A DNA stretch of 64,000 bases from Thiogranum sp. (lineage in GTDB: Bacteria; Pseudomonadota; Gammaproteobacteria; DSM-19610): the NCBI GenBank assembly GCA_030148915.1, contig JASBSN010000090.1, positions 1 through 64,000 on the forward strand, in the 5' to 3' direction. The translations under genes were made by a program, and so were the position numbers. Position 1 is the first letter of the stretch, and each line of letters opens with the position of its first letter. The notes beneath the pieces were generated by a model. That model searched no databases. It had not been told where the DNA came from and saw only the letters and a program-made list of their open reading frames with translations. Positions 18,842 to 26,991 of this stretch are shown in pieces.

Positions 18842-20545
18842 ATGTCCGCAGATACGCCGGCATTGACTTATTTACCCCAACACACCGGCAACGGCCGGGC
18901 CCGTATGCGCGCCCTGCTGCGCCATGCGAACCGCCAGACCGAGGCGGTGGCGAGTGTCGAGTATCGCTCGCGCGGCAATCTGCTGGTGATCGGCGAGGCC
19001 GCCGTGGCGGCACGGTGCGTGTCGCGTCTGGGCGAAGGACTGCACTGCGTGGTGCTGGCCTGCGACGCGGGCGCTGACGAGGTGAACGACAGCGACGCGC
19101 GTACCTGGGTGCGTGGCCGGCTCGATCAATTGCGCGGACATCTGGGGCGGTTTTCTGCCAGCGTGCAGGTCGACGGGCAGCCGTTCAATCCCGCCCACCT
19201 GGGTCGCGGCGCGCCCGAGTATTTCGATCTGGTGCTGGATCTCGATACCCGGCCGGCGATTGTCCGCGATATGGCGCCTCCCGGTTATTTCGCACCCACC
19301 TCGGAGGCCGAACTGGAGGAAGCCCTGGCGGCGTTGCCGGGTCTGGTGGGAGAGTTCGAAAAGCCGCGTTATTTTCAATATGACGCTTCTATCTGCGCAC
19401 ACGGGCGCAGCGGCCTGGAGGGGTGTCGGCGGTGCATCGACGCCTGTCCTGCGCAGGCCATCAGCTCGCTCAAGGAGATGATCGAGGTCGACCCTTACCT
19501 GTGTCAGGGCGCCGGCAGCTGTGCTAGCGCCTGTCCGAGCGGCGCGATCCATTATGCTTATCCCCGGGTCAGTCACGTTATCGATGCCCTGCGCGGTCTG
19601 TTGCGCGATTATCGCGGCGAGGGTGGCGCGGAGCCTCAAGTGTTATTCGCCGATGGCGGCGCTGGCGCCCAGGCCCTGGCCGCGCTTGCCGGGCGCCTCC
19701 CCGAAGCGGTGCTGCCGGTCCAGGTCGAGGAAATCGGTTCGGTAGGCATGGAAGTGTGGCTCTCGGCCCTGGCTTACGGAGCGCGGCGGGTGATGTTACT
19801 GGCGACGCCGTCGGTGCCCTGTTCGGTGTTACGTGAAGTCTCCCTGCAGCTCAGTTACGCCGGCGGCATTCTGGAAAGCCTGGGTTATCCACGCTCGCTG
19901 CTGCAGCTGGTGGTGGTCGAGGGCGACGGGAGCGCCGCTGAGCAGGTACTGTCGCGCCCGGTGCCAGCCGTTGAGATCGAGCCGGCGGGCTTTGCCGGCC
20001 TGGGCCAGAAGCGGGCCGCCTTACGCATCGTGCTGGACCATCTGTATGCCTGTGCGCCCGCTCCGCAACCGGTGGCGGAGCTGCCCGACGGCGCTCCGTT
20101 CGGGGCCATCGAAGTCAATCCCCAAAGCTGCACGCTGTGCATGGCGTGTGTATCGGTGTGTCCGGCCCAGGCGCTTTATGATGGCGGTGACCGGCCGCAG
20201 TTGCGTTTCATCGAGGGCAACTGCGTGCAATGCGGTCTGTGCCATGCCGCATGCCCCGAAGACGCTATCCGGCTGCTGCCGCGTATCGTTTATGAGATGC
20301 CGCTGTACCGCGAGCAGCGGGTGCTGCACCAGGAAGACCCCTTTTGTTGTGTCAACTGCGGCACGCCGTTCGCGACCCGCGCGGTGATTCAACGCCTGAC
20401 GGAAAAACTTGCCGGCCACTGGATGTACCAGGAGGCCGCCGCCATGCAGCGTCTGCGGATGTGTGAACGGTGCCGTGCCATCGACATGTTTGCCGAGGAT
20501 CGCCAGCCCGGCGCACAGGACAGGTCCGGGAGCGGGTTGTCTTGA
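18842..20545 (+). CDS. Polyferredoxin-like 4Fe-4S protein of the formate dehydrogenase cluster
   Basis: A 567-residue cytoplasmic iron-sulfur protein. ATG at 18842 is chosen because it follows GGAGAAAG; a TTG further upstream is open but lacks a site. Two paired ferredoxin modules are visible: one at about residues 185-245 (CRRCIDACP, then CQGAGSCASACP) and one at about 435-485 (CTLCMACVSVCP, CVQCGLCHAACP). Extra CVNC and CERC pairs lie near the C-terminus. The middle holds a domain resembling the hydrogenase/CoB-CoM delta-subunit fold. It may feed electrons to or from the maturation of formate dehydrogenase. Exact function is not known. Confidence 0.85.
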   Translation: MSADTPALTYLPQHTGNGRARMRALLRHANRQTEAVASVEYRSRGNLLVIGEAAVAARCVSRLGEGLHCVVLACDAGADEVNDSDARTWVRGRLDQLRGHLGRFSASVQVDGQPFNPAHLGRGAPEYFDLVLDLDTRPAIVRDMAPPGYFAPTSEAELEEALAALPGLVGEFEKPRYFQYDASICAHGRSGLEGCRRCIDACPAQAISSLKEMIEVDPYLCQGAGSCASACPSGAIHYAYPRVSHVIDALRGLLRDYRGEGGAEPQVLFADGGAGAQALAALAGRLPEAVLPVQVEEIGSVGMEVWLSALAYGARRVMLLATPSVPCSVLREVSLQLSYAGGILESLGYPRSLLQLVVVEGDGSAAEQVLSRPVPAVEIEPAGFAGLGQKRAALRIVLDHLYACAPAPQPVAELPDGAPFGAIEVNPQSCTLCMACVSVCPAQALYDGGDRPQLRFIEGNCVQCGLCHAACPEDAIRLLPRIVYEMPLYREQRVLHQEDPFCCVNCGTPFATRAVIQRLTEKLAGHWMYQEAAAMQRLRMCERCRAIDMFAEDRQPGAQDRSGSGLS

Positions 20546-20590
20546 GCGGGCGGGCGGTAAAACTGTCGCGTTGTCGTCGGCTGTTGAGAC

Positions 20591-20599
20591 ATTTTGTCC
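20591..20599 (+). promoter_or_regulatory. Candidate activator box 2 (ATTTTGTCC)
   Basis: Identical to the nine bases at 17658-17666 and also upstream of a sigma-54 promoter, here by 90 bases. Possible binding site of the NtrC-type activator; inference only. Confidence 0.35.
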
Positions 20600-20680
20600 G
20601 GTTTTTGTGGCCCATGGCCGGCGCGGCCTTCAACCATCCGGAAAATCGTTCCCTGCCTTCCCTTCTGTTGCCGGCGGAGC

Positions 20681-20696
20681 GGGCATGCGTCTTGCA
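20681..20696 (+). promoter_or_regulatory. Sigma-54 promoter of the torD-fdhABC genes
   Basis: GGGCATGCGTCTTGCA matches the -24/-12 consensus except for the first T; GG and GC are separated by ten bases. It shares GCGTCTTGC with the promoter at 17722. The expected start of transcription is about 20707, 15 bases before the chaperone gene, so the catalytic half of the cluster can be expressed separately. Confidence 0.8.
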
Positions 20697-20721
20697 AAAC
20701 TTGGGTTCAGGTTAACCGGTT

Positions 20722-21393
20722 ATGGCGTCCCACCCCGACATGAGTGTGTCAGCAGTTGAATTATCCGCCTCCGCCCAGGCCCCGCCCAGCGGCCGGTCGG
20801 CGCTCGACGAATTACGCGCCGCTACCTATGGATTTTTGGCCGCCCTGCTCACCGCGCCGCCGGGCGGTGAAGTGCTGGCGCTGCTGGAGCGCGTCGAAAC
20901 CAGCGATGACACGCGCGGGTTGAGCGCCGAGGATGCCGCCCTGGCCGGTGCCTGGCAAATGCTCAAACTGGCTGCAGGCGCCACTGACATCTCGCGCCTG
21001 GATGACGAGTACCATGCCTTGTTCATCGGTTTAGGACGCGGCGAGCTGGTGCCCTACGCCTGTTGGTATTTGACCGGTATTCTCATGGACCGGCCGCTGG
21101 CCTGCCTGCGGGAGGATTTGCGTGCTCTGGGTATCGAGCGCCAGGCCGGTGTGCAGGAGCCGGAAGATCATGCCGGTGCCTTGTGCGAGGCGATGCATGA
21201 AATCATCCGCGCCGAGACTGAAATTCCCATGGCCTCGCAGCGCCGCTTTTTTCACCAGCATATCGAGCCCTGGATGCCGGCCCTGTTTCGCGACCTTCAG
21301 CAAGCCCGCTGTGCGTGTTTTTACATATCGGTCGGCCGCCTCGGGGAAACGTTCCTGGCGCTAGAAAGTCACTATCTGGATGGGCGGGTTTGA
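20722..21393 (+). CDS. TorD/DmsD-family chaperone for formate dehydrogenase
   Basis: A 223-residue all-helical cytoplasmic protein. The LDDEYHALFIGLGRGELVPYACWYLTG segment and the EPEDHAGALCEAM motif are characteristic of TorD-family chaperones, which bind the Tat signal of molybdoenzymes and hold them until the cofactor is inserted. Its client is almost certainly FdhA three genes downstream. It starts just behind the second sigma-54 promoter; an alternative ATG lies at residue 7. Confidence 0.9.
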   Translation: MASHPDMSVSAVELSASAQAPPSGRSALDELRAATYGFLAALLTAPPGGEVLALLERVETSDDTRGLSAEDAALAGAWQMLKLAAGATDISRLDDEYHALFIGLGRGELVPYACWYLTGILMDRPLACLREDLRALGIERQAGVQEPEDHAGALCEAMHEIIRAETEIPMASQRRFFHQHIEPWMPALFRDLQQARCACFYISVGRLGETFLALESHYLDGRV

Positions 21394-21427
21394 CCTGCGC
21401 GCCCAGCCTGGATCGAAGGAGTAAACC

Positions 21428-21646
21428 ATGACTGCATCAAACGATACGCCGCCGGGGCGGCGGCGCTTTCTTAAAGGCGTTATCGCCGCGGGCGGCACCG
21501 GCGTATTGGTCGCCGCAGGCCATAAAGGTGCGCTGGAGACAGAGCCGCAAGCGCTTTTGCCGGAGCCGGCGCAACCGCCCGAAAGCCGGCAGGGCTACCG
21601 TCTGACCGCGCATATCGAATCCTATTATGCCAAGGCGCGCTCATGA
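21428..21646 (+). CDS. Formate dehydrogenase region Tat-signal protein
   Basis: A 72-residue protein with a twin-arginine signal (RRRFLKGVIAAGGTGVLVAAG) and a short tail ending YRLTAHIESYYAKARS. This matches the small 'formate dehydrogenase region TAT target' family found only beside such fdh genes. It starts after GGAG with normal spacing and ends 43 bases before fdhA. It may help targeting or assembly; function not established. Confidence 0.9.
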   Translation: MTASNDTPPGRRRFLKGVIAAGGTGVLVAAGHKGALETEPQALLPEPAQPPESRQGYRLTAHIESYYAKARS

Positions 21647-21689
21647 TGCGCCGGGCGTGCCTCACCGGCTATCCAATGGAGATCGGGCG

Positions 21690-24600
21690 ATGAAGTTGAC
21701 GCGTAAAAGCGACCAGGCGGGCGGCGTAACGGCGGACGGTTCGGCCCTGGGCGGTGGCGCCATTGACCGGCGAGCGTTTCTGCGCCGTTCGGGTTTGATG
21801 GCCGGTGGCGCTGTGTTGGCAAGTGGTCTGCCCCTCACCCTGGTGCGCAAGGCGCACGCCGCGCAAACCATGCCGGAGCGCCGCCAGGGTGTCGAGACAC
21901 ATACGCGCCACACCGTCTGCAGTCACTGTTCGGTCGGCTGCGGCGTGGTCGCTGAAGTTCAGAACGGTGTCTGGGTTGCCCAGGAGCCGGATTTCGACTC
22001 GCCCTTCAACCTCGGTTCGCACTGTGCCAAGGGCGCTTCGGTGCGCGGCGACGCTTCGGGGGAGAAGCGCGTCAAGTATCCGATGAAACTCGAAAACGGC
22101 AAATGGAAGCGTATCAGTTGGGACCAGGCCATCAATGAGATCGGTGACCAGTTGCTGAAAATCCGTGGAGAGTCCGGGCCGGACTCACTGTGGTGGGCGG
22201 GTTCTTCCAAAGCCAGCAATGAGGGCTCTTATCTGCAACGCAAATTCGCCGCCTTCTGGGGTTCCAATAACGTCGACCATCAGGCGCGCATCTGCCACTC
22301 GACCACGGTCGCCGGCGTCGCCAACACCTGGGGCTACGGCGCCATGACCAACTCCTATAATGACATGCACAACTGCAAGGCGATGCTGTTTATCGGCAGC
22401 AACGCTGCCGAGGCCCATCCGGTCGCCATGCAGCATGTTCTGCGCGGCAAGGAAAACGGCGCGAAGATGATTGTGGTGGACCCGCGCTTCACCCGCACCG
22501 CGGCGCATGCCGATCAGCATATCCGTATCCGGCCCGGTACCGATGTGCCGTTCATCTGGGGCATGTTGTGGCACATTTTCGAGAACGGCTGGGAAGACAA
22601 GGAGTATATCCGCCAGCGCGTCTACGGCATGGACAAAGTGCGCGAGGAAGTCCGCAAGTGGGACCCCCGCACGGTCGAGGACGTTGCCGGTGTTGCCGAG
22701 CCGCGGGTGCTGCAGGCGGTTAAAATCATGGTCGAAAACCGCCCCGGCACGATTGTCTGGTGCATGGGTGGAACCCAGCATCACATCGGTAATAACAACA
22801 CCCGCGCCTACTGCATATTGCAGCTGGCGCTCGGCAATATCGGCGTCTCCGGCGGTGGGGCTAACATTTTCCGCGGCCACGACAATGTCCAGGGCGCCAC
22901 AGACGTTGGCCCCAACAGCCATACACTGCCGGCCTACTACGGTCTCTCGGAGGCCGCCTGGAAACATTGGGCGCGGGTCTGGGAAGTCGACTACGAGTGG
23001 CTCGTAAACCGCTTTGACCGGTCCGGACAGTATGATTCCGGGGGTGGCAAAATGGCCTACACCATGAACATCCCCGGGATACCGGTGTCGCGCTGGATCG
23101 ACGGCATCCTCGAGGACAAACAGAACCTGTCACAAAAAGATAACATCCGCGCCATCATGTTTCAGGGCCACGCGGTCAACAGTCAGACCCGCGGCGTGGA
23201 AATGAAACAGGCGCTGGAGAGCGACAAGCTGGAACTGGTGGTGGTCTCAGACCCTTACCCGACGGTGCTGGCGGTGATGAGCGAGCGCAAAAACGGCGTT
23301 TATCTGTTACCAACCTGTACCCAGTTTGAACAGGCCGGTTCGGTGACCGCCTCCAACCGCTCGCTGCAATGGCGTGAACAGGTGGTTGAGCCCTTGTTCG
23401 AGTCCAAACCCGATGCCGAGATTCTCTATCTGCTGGCGAAAAAATTCGGTTTCGCGGACAAAATGTTCAAACGCATTGAGGTCGAAAACAACGTGCCCAG
23501 CGTCGAGGACACGCTGCGCGAGATCAACCGTGGCGCCTGGACTATCGGTTACACCGGCCAGAGTCCCGAACGCCTGAAACTCCAGTTGCAACACAAGGAA
23601 ACCTTCAATACCACCACCCTGCGCGCCGAAGGTGGCCCGTGCGACGGCGAGTATTATGGTCTGCCGTGGCCCTGCTGGGGCACGCCGCAGATGCAGCACC
23701 CGGGCACGCCGGTACTCTACGACCCGAGCAAGCCGGTGGCCGAGGGCGGACTGACGTTCCGGGCGCGCTTTGGCGTCGAGTACGACGGACAGACGCTGTT
23801 GGCCGAGGGGGTGTATTCGCAGGGCTCGGAAATCAAGGACGGTTACCCTGAGTTCACCTACGGCATGCTGCGGCAACTGGGATGGGACAAAGACCTCACC
23901 GCCGAGGAACGCCGCACTATTATGGAGGTGGCGGGCAAGACCAAAACCACCGCTGCCGGCGACGCGCAGCAGCAGGCCGACGAGAATCAGGCGTCGCTTT
24001 CCCAGGCGCACGGCAAAGGCAATCTGGACGCCGTCAACTGGAAGACCGATCTGTCCGGTGGAATTCAGCGGGTGGCAATCAAGCACGGCTGCGCACCGTT
24101 CGGCAATGCCAAGGCGCGAGCAGAGGTGTGGCAGTTTCCCGACCCGATTCCGGTTCACCGCGAACCGCTGTATACGCCGCGCTACGACCTGGTGAAAAAA
24201 TGGCCGACTTACGAGGACCGTAAGGCCTTCTGGCGCTTACCCACGCTGTATGCCACGATCCAGGCGAAGGATTATTCCAGCGCTTTTCCCTTGGTGTTCA
24301 CCAGCGGGCGCTTGGTGGAATATGAAGGCGGCGGTGAGGAAACCCGCTCCAATATTTGGCTGGCCGAATTACAGCAGCACATGTTTGTCGAAATGAACCC
24401 GGCCGATGCCAACGACCGCGCTATCCGCGACGGTCAGATGGTCTGGATCGATTCCCCCGAAGGCGGCAAGATTCTGGTGATGGCGATGGTCACGCCGCGC
24501 GTCGGTCGCGGGGTGATCTGGACGCCGTTCCACTTCGGTGGCTGGTTCCAGGGCGAAGACCTGAAGGCCCGCTACCCCGAGGGCACCGCCCCCTATGTGC

Positions 24601-24698
24601 GGGGTGAGGCGTGCAATACCGCGACCACCTACGGCTACGACTCGGTCACCCAGATGCAGGAAACCAAAGCCACGCTGTGCCAGATACGGCCGGCGTGA
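21690..24698 (+). CDS. fdhA: Formate dehydrogenase catalytic subunit, Cys-type, periplasmic
   Basis: A 1002-residue molybdopterin enzyme oxidising formate to CO2. ATG at 21690 is chosen because GGAG precedes it and it gives a standard Tat signal (DRRAFLRRSG, residues 26-35). The N-terminal 4Fe-4S cluster is bound by C77, C80, C84 and C112. The active-site residue is Cys202 (ARICHSTT), coded by TGC, where E. coli FdnG and FdoG use selenocysteine; the following histidine is kept. The pterin-binding stretches CMGGTQHHIGNNNTR and FHFGGWFQGEDL are present. Neighbouring tupABC suggests tungsten as the metal. Confidence 0.96.
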   Translation: MKLTRKSDQAGGVTADGSALGGGAIDRRAFLRRSGLMAGGAVLASGLPLTLVRKAHAAQTMPERRQGVETHTRHTVCSHCSVGCGVVAEVQNGVWVAQEPDFDSPFNLGSHCAKGASVRGDASGEKRVKYPMKLENGKWKRISWDQAINEIGDQLLKIRGESGPDSLWWAGSSKASNEGSYLQRKFAAFWGSNNVDHQARICHSTTVAGVANTWGYGAMTNSYNDMHNCKAMLFIGSNAAEAHPVAMQHVLRGKENGAKMIVVDPRFTRTAAHADQHIRIRPGTDVPFIWGMLWHIFENGWEDKEYIRQRVYGMDKVREEVRKWDPRTVEDVAGVAEPRVLQAVKIMVENRPGTIVWCMGGTQHHIGNNNTRAYCILQLALGNIGVSGGGANIFRGHDNVQGATDVGPNSHTLPAYYGLSEAAWKHWARVWEVDYEWLVNRFDRSGQYDSGGGKMAYTMNIPGIPVSRWIDGILEDKQNLSQKDNIRAIMFQGHAVNSQTRGVEMKQALESDKLELVVVSDPYPTVLAVMSERKNGVYLLPTCTQFEQAGSVTASNRSLQWREQVVEPLFESKPDAEILYLLAKKFGFADKMFKRIEVENNVPSVEDTLREINRGAWTIGYTGQSPERLKLQLQHKETFNTTTLRAEGGPCDGEYYGLPWPCWGTPQMQHPGTPVLYDPSKPVAEGGLTFRARFGVEYDGQTLLAEGVYSQGSEIKDGYPEFTYGMLRQLGWDKDLTAEERRTIMEVAGKTKTTAAGDAQQQADENQASLSQAHGKGNLDAVNWKTDLSGGIQRVAIKHGCAPFGNAKARAEVWQFPDPIPVHREPLYTPRYDLVKKWPTYEDRKAFWRLPTLYATIQAKDYSSAFPLVFTSGRLVEYEGGGEETRSNIWLAELQQHMFVEMNPADANDRAIRDGQMVWIDSPEGGKILVMAMVTPRVGRGVIWTPFHFGGWFQGEDLKARYPEGTAPYVRGEACNTATTYGYDSVTQMQETKATLCQIRPA

Positions 24699-24714
24699 GA
24701 GGAGCGATGAATTT

Positions 24715-25308
24715 ATGGCGCGAATGAAATTCCTCTGTGATGCGGAGCGCTGCATTGAATGCAACGGTTGCGTGGTGGCATGCAAGAACGAAAACGAGGT
24801 TCCCTGGGGGATCAACCGTCGCCGGGTGATTACCCTCGAGGATGGCCTGCCCGGTGAAAAGTCGATTTCAGTGGCGTGTATGCACTGTACCGATGCACCC
24901 TGCGCGGCGGTTTGCCCGGTCGACTGCTTCTACACCACCGCCGACGGTATCGTGCTGCACGACAAAGACTTGTGCATCGGTTGCGGTTATTGTTTTTATG
25001 CCTGCCCTTTCGGTGCGCCGCAATATCCGCAGCGCGAGGCATTCGGTGTACGCGGCAAGATGGACAAATGTACCTTCTGCGCCGGTGGGCCCTTGCCCGA
25101 CAATAGCGACGCGGAGTACGAGAAATACGGCGCCAACCGCATTGCCCAGGGCAAGCTGCCCTTATGCGCGGAAATGTGTTCCACCAAGGCGTTGCTCGCC
25201 GGCGACGGTGATGTGGTTGCCGATATCTATCGCCAACGCATTCTCAAGCGCGGCGGTCGGCCGAAGACCTGGGGCTGGGAGACCGCTTATCCCGAGGGCG
25301 AGGCATGA
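24715..25308 (+). CDS. fdhB: Formate dehydrogenase iron-sulfur subunit
   Basis: A 197-residue electron-transfer subunit with four 4Fe-4S sites: CIECNGCVVAC, CMHCTDAPCAAVCPVDC, CIGCGYCFYACPFG and CTFC with CAEMC. ATG at 24715 follows GAGAGGAGCG. It has no C-terminal membrane anchor, unlike the longer E. coli FdnH, so it must rely on FdhA and the cytochrome for membrane contact. It lacks its own signal and would be co-exported with FdhA by Tat. The next gene starts 34 bases later. Confidence 0.95.
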   Translation: MARMKFLCDAERCIECNGCVVACKNENEVPWGINRRRVITLEDGLPGEKSISVACMHCTDAPCAAVCPVDCFYTTADGIVLHDKDLCIGCGYCFYACPFGAPQYPQREAFGVRGKMDKCTFCAGGPLPDNSDAEYEKYGANRIAQGKLPLCAEMCSTKALLAGDGDVVADIYRQRILKRGGRPKTWGWETAYPEGEA

Positions 25309-25342
25309 TCGCGGACCGATTTCATGGCTGCGGAGGTTGCTC

Positions 25343-25543
25343 ATGATCGGGCATTCGCGCAGGTTTGTTTTCACCGTGGCACTGCTCGCGGCGCTGGGCG
25401 GCTGTTACGAGCCCCCGGAGGTGACGCTCTATGAACCCGGGGTCTATAAGGGAACAACCGATCCTTTGCTCGAAAAGTTGCGCTCAGGCGAGCGTCAGTC
25501 GCAGCTGCTTGAGCGTTTTAAAACCGTGCAGACCGATCGTTGA
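25343..25543 (+). CDS. Small lipoprotein 1 of the fdh operon
   Basis: A 66-residue predicted lipoprotein. ATG at 25343 follows GGAGG by 6 bases. The signal peptide (MIGHSRRFVFTVALLAALGGC) ends in an LGGC lipobox, so the mature N-terminus is Cys21. The mature part is about 46 residues and ends SQLLERFKTVQTDR. Residues +2/+3 are Tyr-Glu, not Asp at +2, which favours sorting to the outer membrane under the E. coli rule. It lies between fdhB and the cytochrome gene. The tail resembles that of the next gene. Function unknown. Confidence 0.8.
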   Translation: MIGHSRRFVFTVALLAALGGCYEPPEVTLYEPGVYKGTTDPLLEKLRSGERQSQLLERFKTVQTDR

Positions 25544-25608
25544 GGCCGTTGACGTTGGTTCGGGATCAGTGGCGCCAAAGGGGGTGAGAACGTGCTGAGA
25601 GGTTTTAA

Positions 25609-25782
25609 ATGATGCTTCGAATTGGTGTCCTTGGCCTGATGGCGATGCTGACGACCGCCTGTGAGCATGTTCAGGATCCATGGACCGGTTATGCACCGCA
25701 ATGGAAGCGCGAACAGTTCGATACCCGGCAGCCGGACAGCCAATTGCGCCACCGTTTGCGCTATACCCAGATCGACCGCTGA
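25609..25782 (+). CDS. Small lipoprotein 2 of the fdh operon (57 residues)
   Basis: ATG at 25609 (or 25612) opens a 57-codon frame that ends at TGA 25782, short enough to be missed by gene callers. The signal peptide MMLRIGVLGLMAMLTTAC carries an LTTAC lipobox, giving a mature lipoprotein of 40 residues from Cys18. The end, SQLRHRLRYTQIDR, matches the tail of the previous lipoprotein at 7 of 14 positions. AGAGG lies 5-6 bases before the start. It sits just before the cytochrome b gene. Probably a divergent duplicate acting with the periplasmic formate dehydrogenase; this is inference. Confidence 0.75.
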   Translation: MMLRIGVLGLMAMLTTACEHVQDPWTGYAPQWKREQFDTRQPDSQLRHRLRYTQIDR

Positions 25783-25804
25783 GGCGGCGACGGAGGAGGT
25801 TTTT

Positions 25805-26899
25805 ATGGTACAGCCGGCCCGACAGGTGGCGCGTAAACGTCACGCACGGATTATGTTATGGAGCCTGCTGATCGTTTTGGCGGGCAGCATGCTATTGCCC
25901 CTTGGCGGTTACGTCTACGTGGCCGTCAATGGGGCGCAAGCCGCCGAACGGGAGTCCTCGAACCATCCCGGTGTCAATCCACGGGCCAATTACTGGCGCG
26001 CCGTGCGCGAAGGCGAGCGGGGCTATACGTCGGCCAGTGGCCTGTACACCACCGACAGCCTAATACAGAACGGCGGCGAGATATGGCGCGAGACCCGCAA
26101 CGGCCCGGTCTCTAACATCACCCCGTGGGTCCTGGCCGCGGCGCTGCTGGCCATTGCGCTGTTTTATCTGATCTTTGGGCCGAAAACCCTGAGCGGTGAA
26201 CCAACCGGGCGTCGCATGCTGCGCTGGACGGCGGGCGAGCGGCTGTTGCACTGGTATACGGCCATCCTGTTCATCGTTCTCGCCATCACCGGCCTGAGTA
26301 TGCTGTTCGGCCGGGCCGTTCTGGTGCCCCTGCTCGGGTTGCCCGGATTCTCGGTGTGGGCAGAGCTCTCGATTACCCTGCATAACTATATCGGGCCGCT
26401 GTTCATGGTCGGTATTATCATAGAGGTGGTGGTGTGGTTGCCCTTCAATACCTTCAAGTCCTACGATAAAGTATGGCTGAAGCGTCTGGGCGGTATGTTC
26501 CGTAAAGACGATCACCCGCCTGCGGGCAGGACCAATGCCGGCGAGAAAATCTGGTTCTGGCTGATTGCCACGCTTGGCCTGATCGGCGTCTGCGTTTCCG
26601 GGCTGGTGCTAGATTTCCCCAACTTTGGCCAGACACGGGCGACCATGCAGTTGGCCAATGTGCTACATGCCTCGTTGGCGGTCATCTGGATCGCCATTTC
26701 CTTCGGCCATATCTACCTGGGCACGCTGGGCCTGAAAGGGACCTTTCAAGGTATGAGCAAGGGTTATGTTGACGAGCAGTGGATGAAAGAACACCACAGC
26801 GTCTGGTACGAACAGGTCAAGAGCGGTCAGGCCGAGGCGCGCCCCGGCGAAGCGGGGCAACAGGCTGCCGTACGCCCCGGTACCGCCACGCCCCACTGA
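25805..26899 (+). CDS. fdhC: Formate dehydrogenase cytochrome b subunit
   Basis: A 364-residue membrane protein starting behind GGAGGAGG. A first membrane segment (residues ~15-37) is followed by a periplasmic stretch of about 70 residues and then by the four-helix cytochrome b core. Heme-ligand histidines are expected in ERLLHWYTA, SITLHNYIGP, LANVLHASLA and SFGHIYLG. It anchors FdhAB and passes electrons to quinone. The extended N-terminal region is usual for the FdhC/Fdh-gamma family. It is the last gene of the operon and meets mobA tail to tail 92 bases on. Confidence 0.94.
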   Translation: MVQPARQVARKRHARIMLWSLLIVLAGSMLLPLGGYVYVAVNGAQAAERESSNHPGVNPRANYWRAVREGERGYTSASGLYTTDSLIQNGGEIWRETRNGPVSNITPWVLAAALLAIALFYLIFGPKTLSGEPTGRRMLRWTAGERLLHWYTAILFIVLAITGLSMLFGRAVLVPLLGLPGFSVWAELSITLHNYIGPLFMVGIIIEVVVWLPFNTFKSYDKVWLKRLGGMFRKDDHPPAGRTNAGEKIWFWLIATLGLIGVCVSGLVLDFPNFGQTRATMQLANVLHASLAVIWIAISFGHIYLGTLGLKGTFQGMSKGYVDEQWMKEHHSVWYEQVKSGQAEARPGEAGQQAAVRPGTATPH

Positions 26900-26991
26900 G
26901 TGCGGCACCCACCAAGCCCATGGCCTGGCCCGACACTCGCTAGGCCTGTGCTACCACCGGCGGTGTCCGCGCCAAGCGGTGCGTTTCGTGC

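Noticed and set aside
22290..22298. Selenocysteine at the formate dehydrogenase active site
   Set aside because: The codon is TGC, not TGA; no stop codon interrupts the frame.
26900..26991. Terminator between fdhC and mobA
   Set aside because: No stem with T-run can be drawn in these 92 bases.
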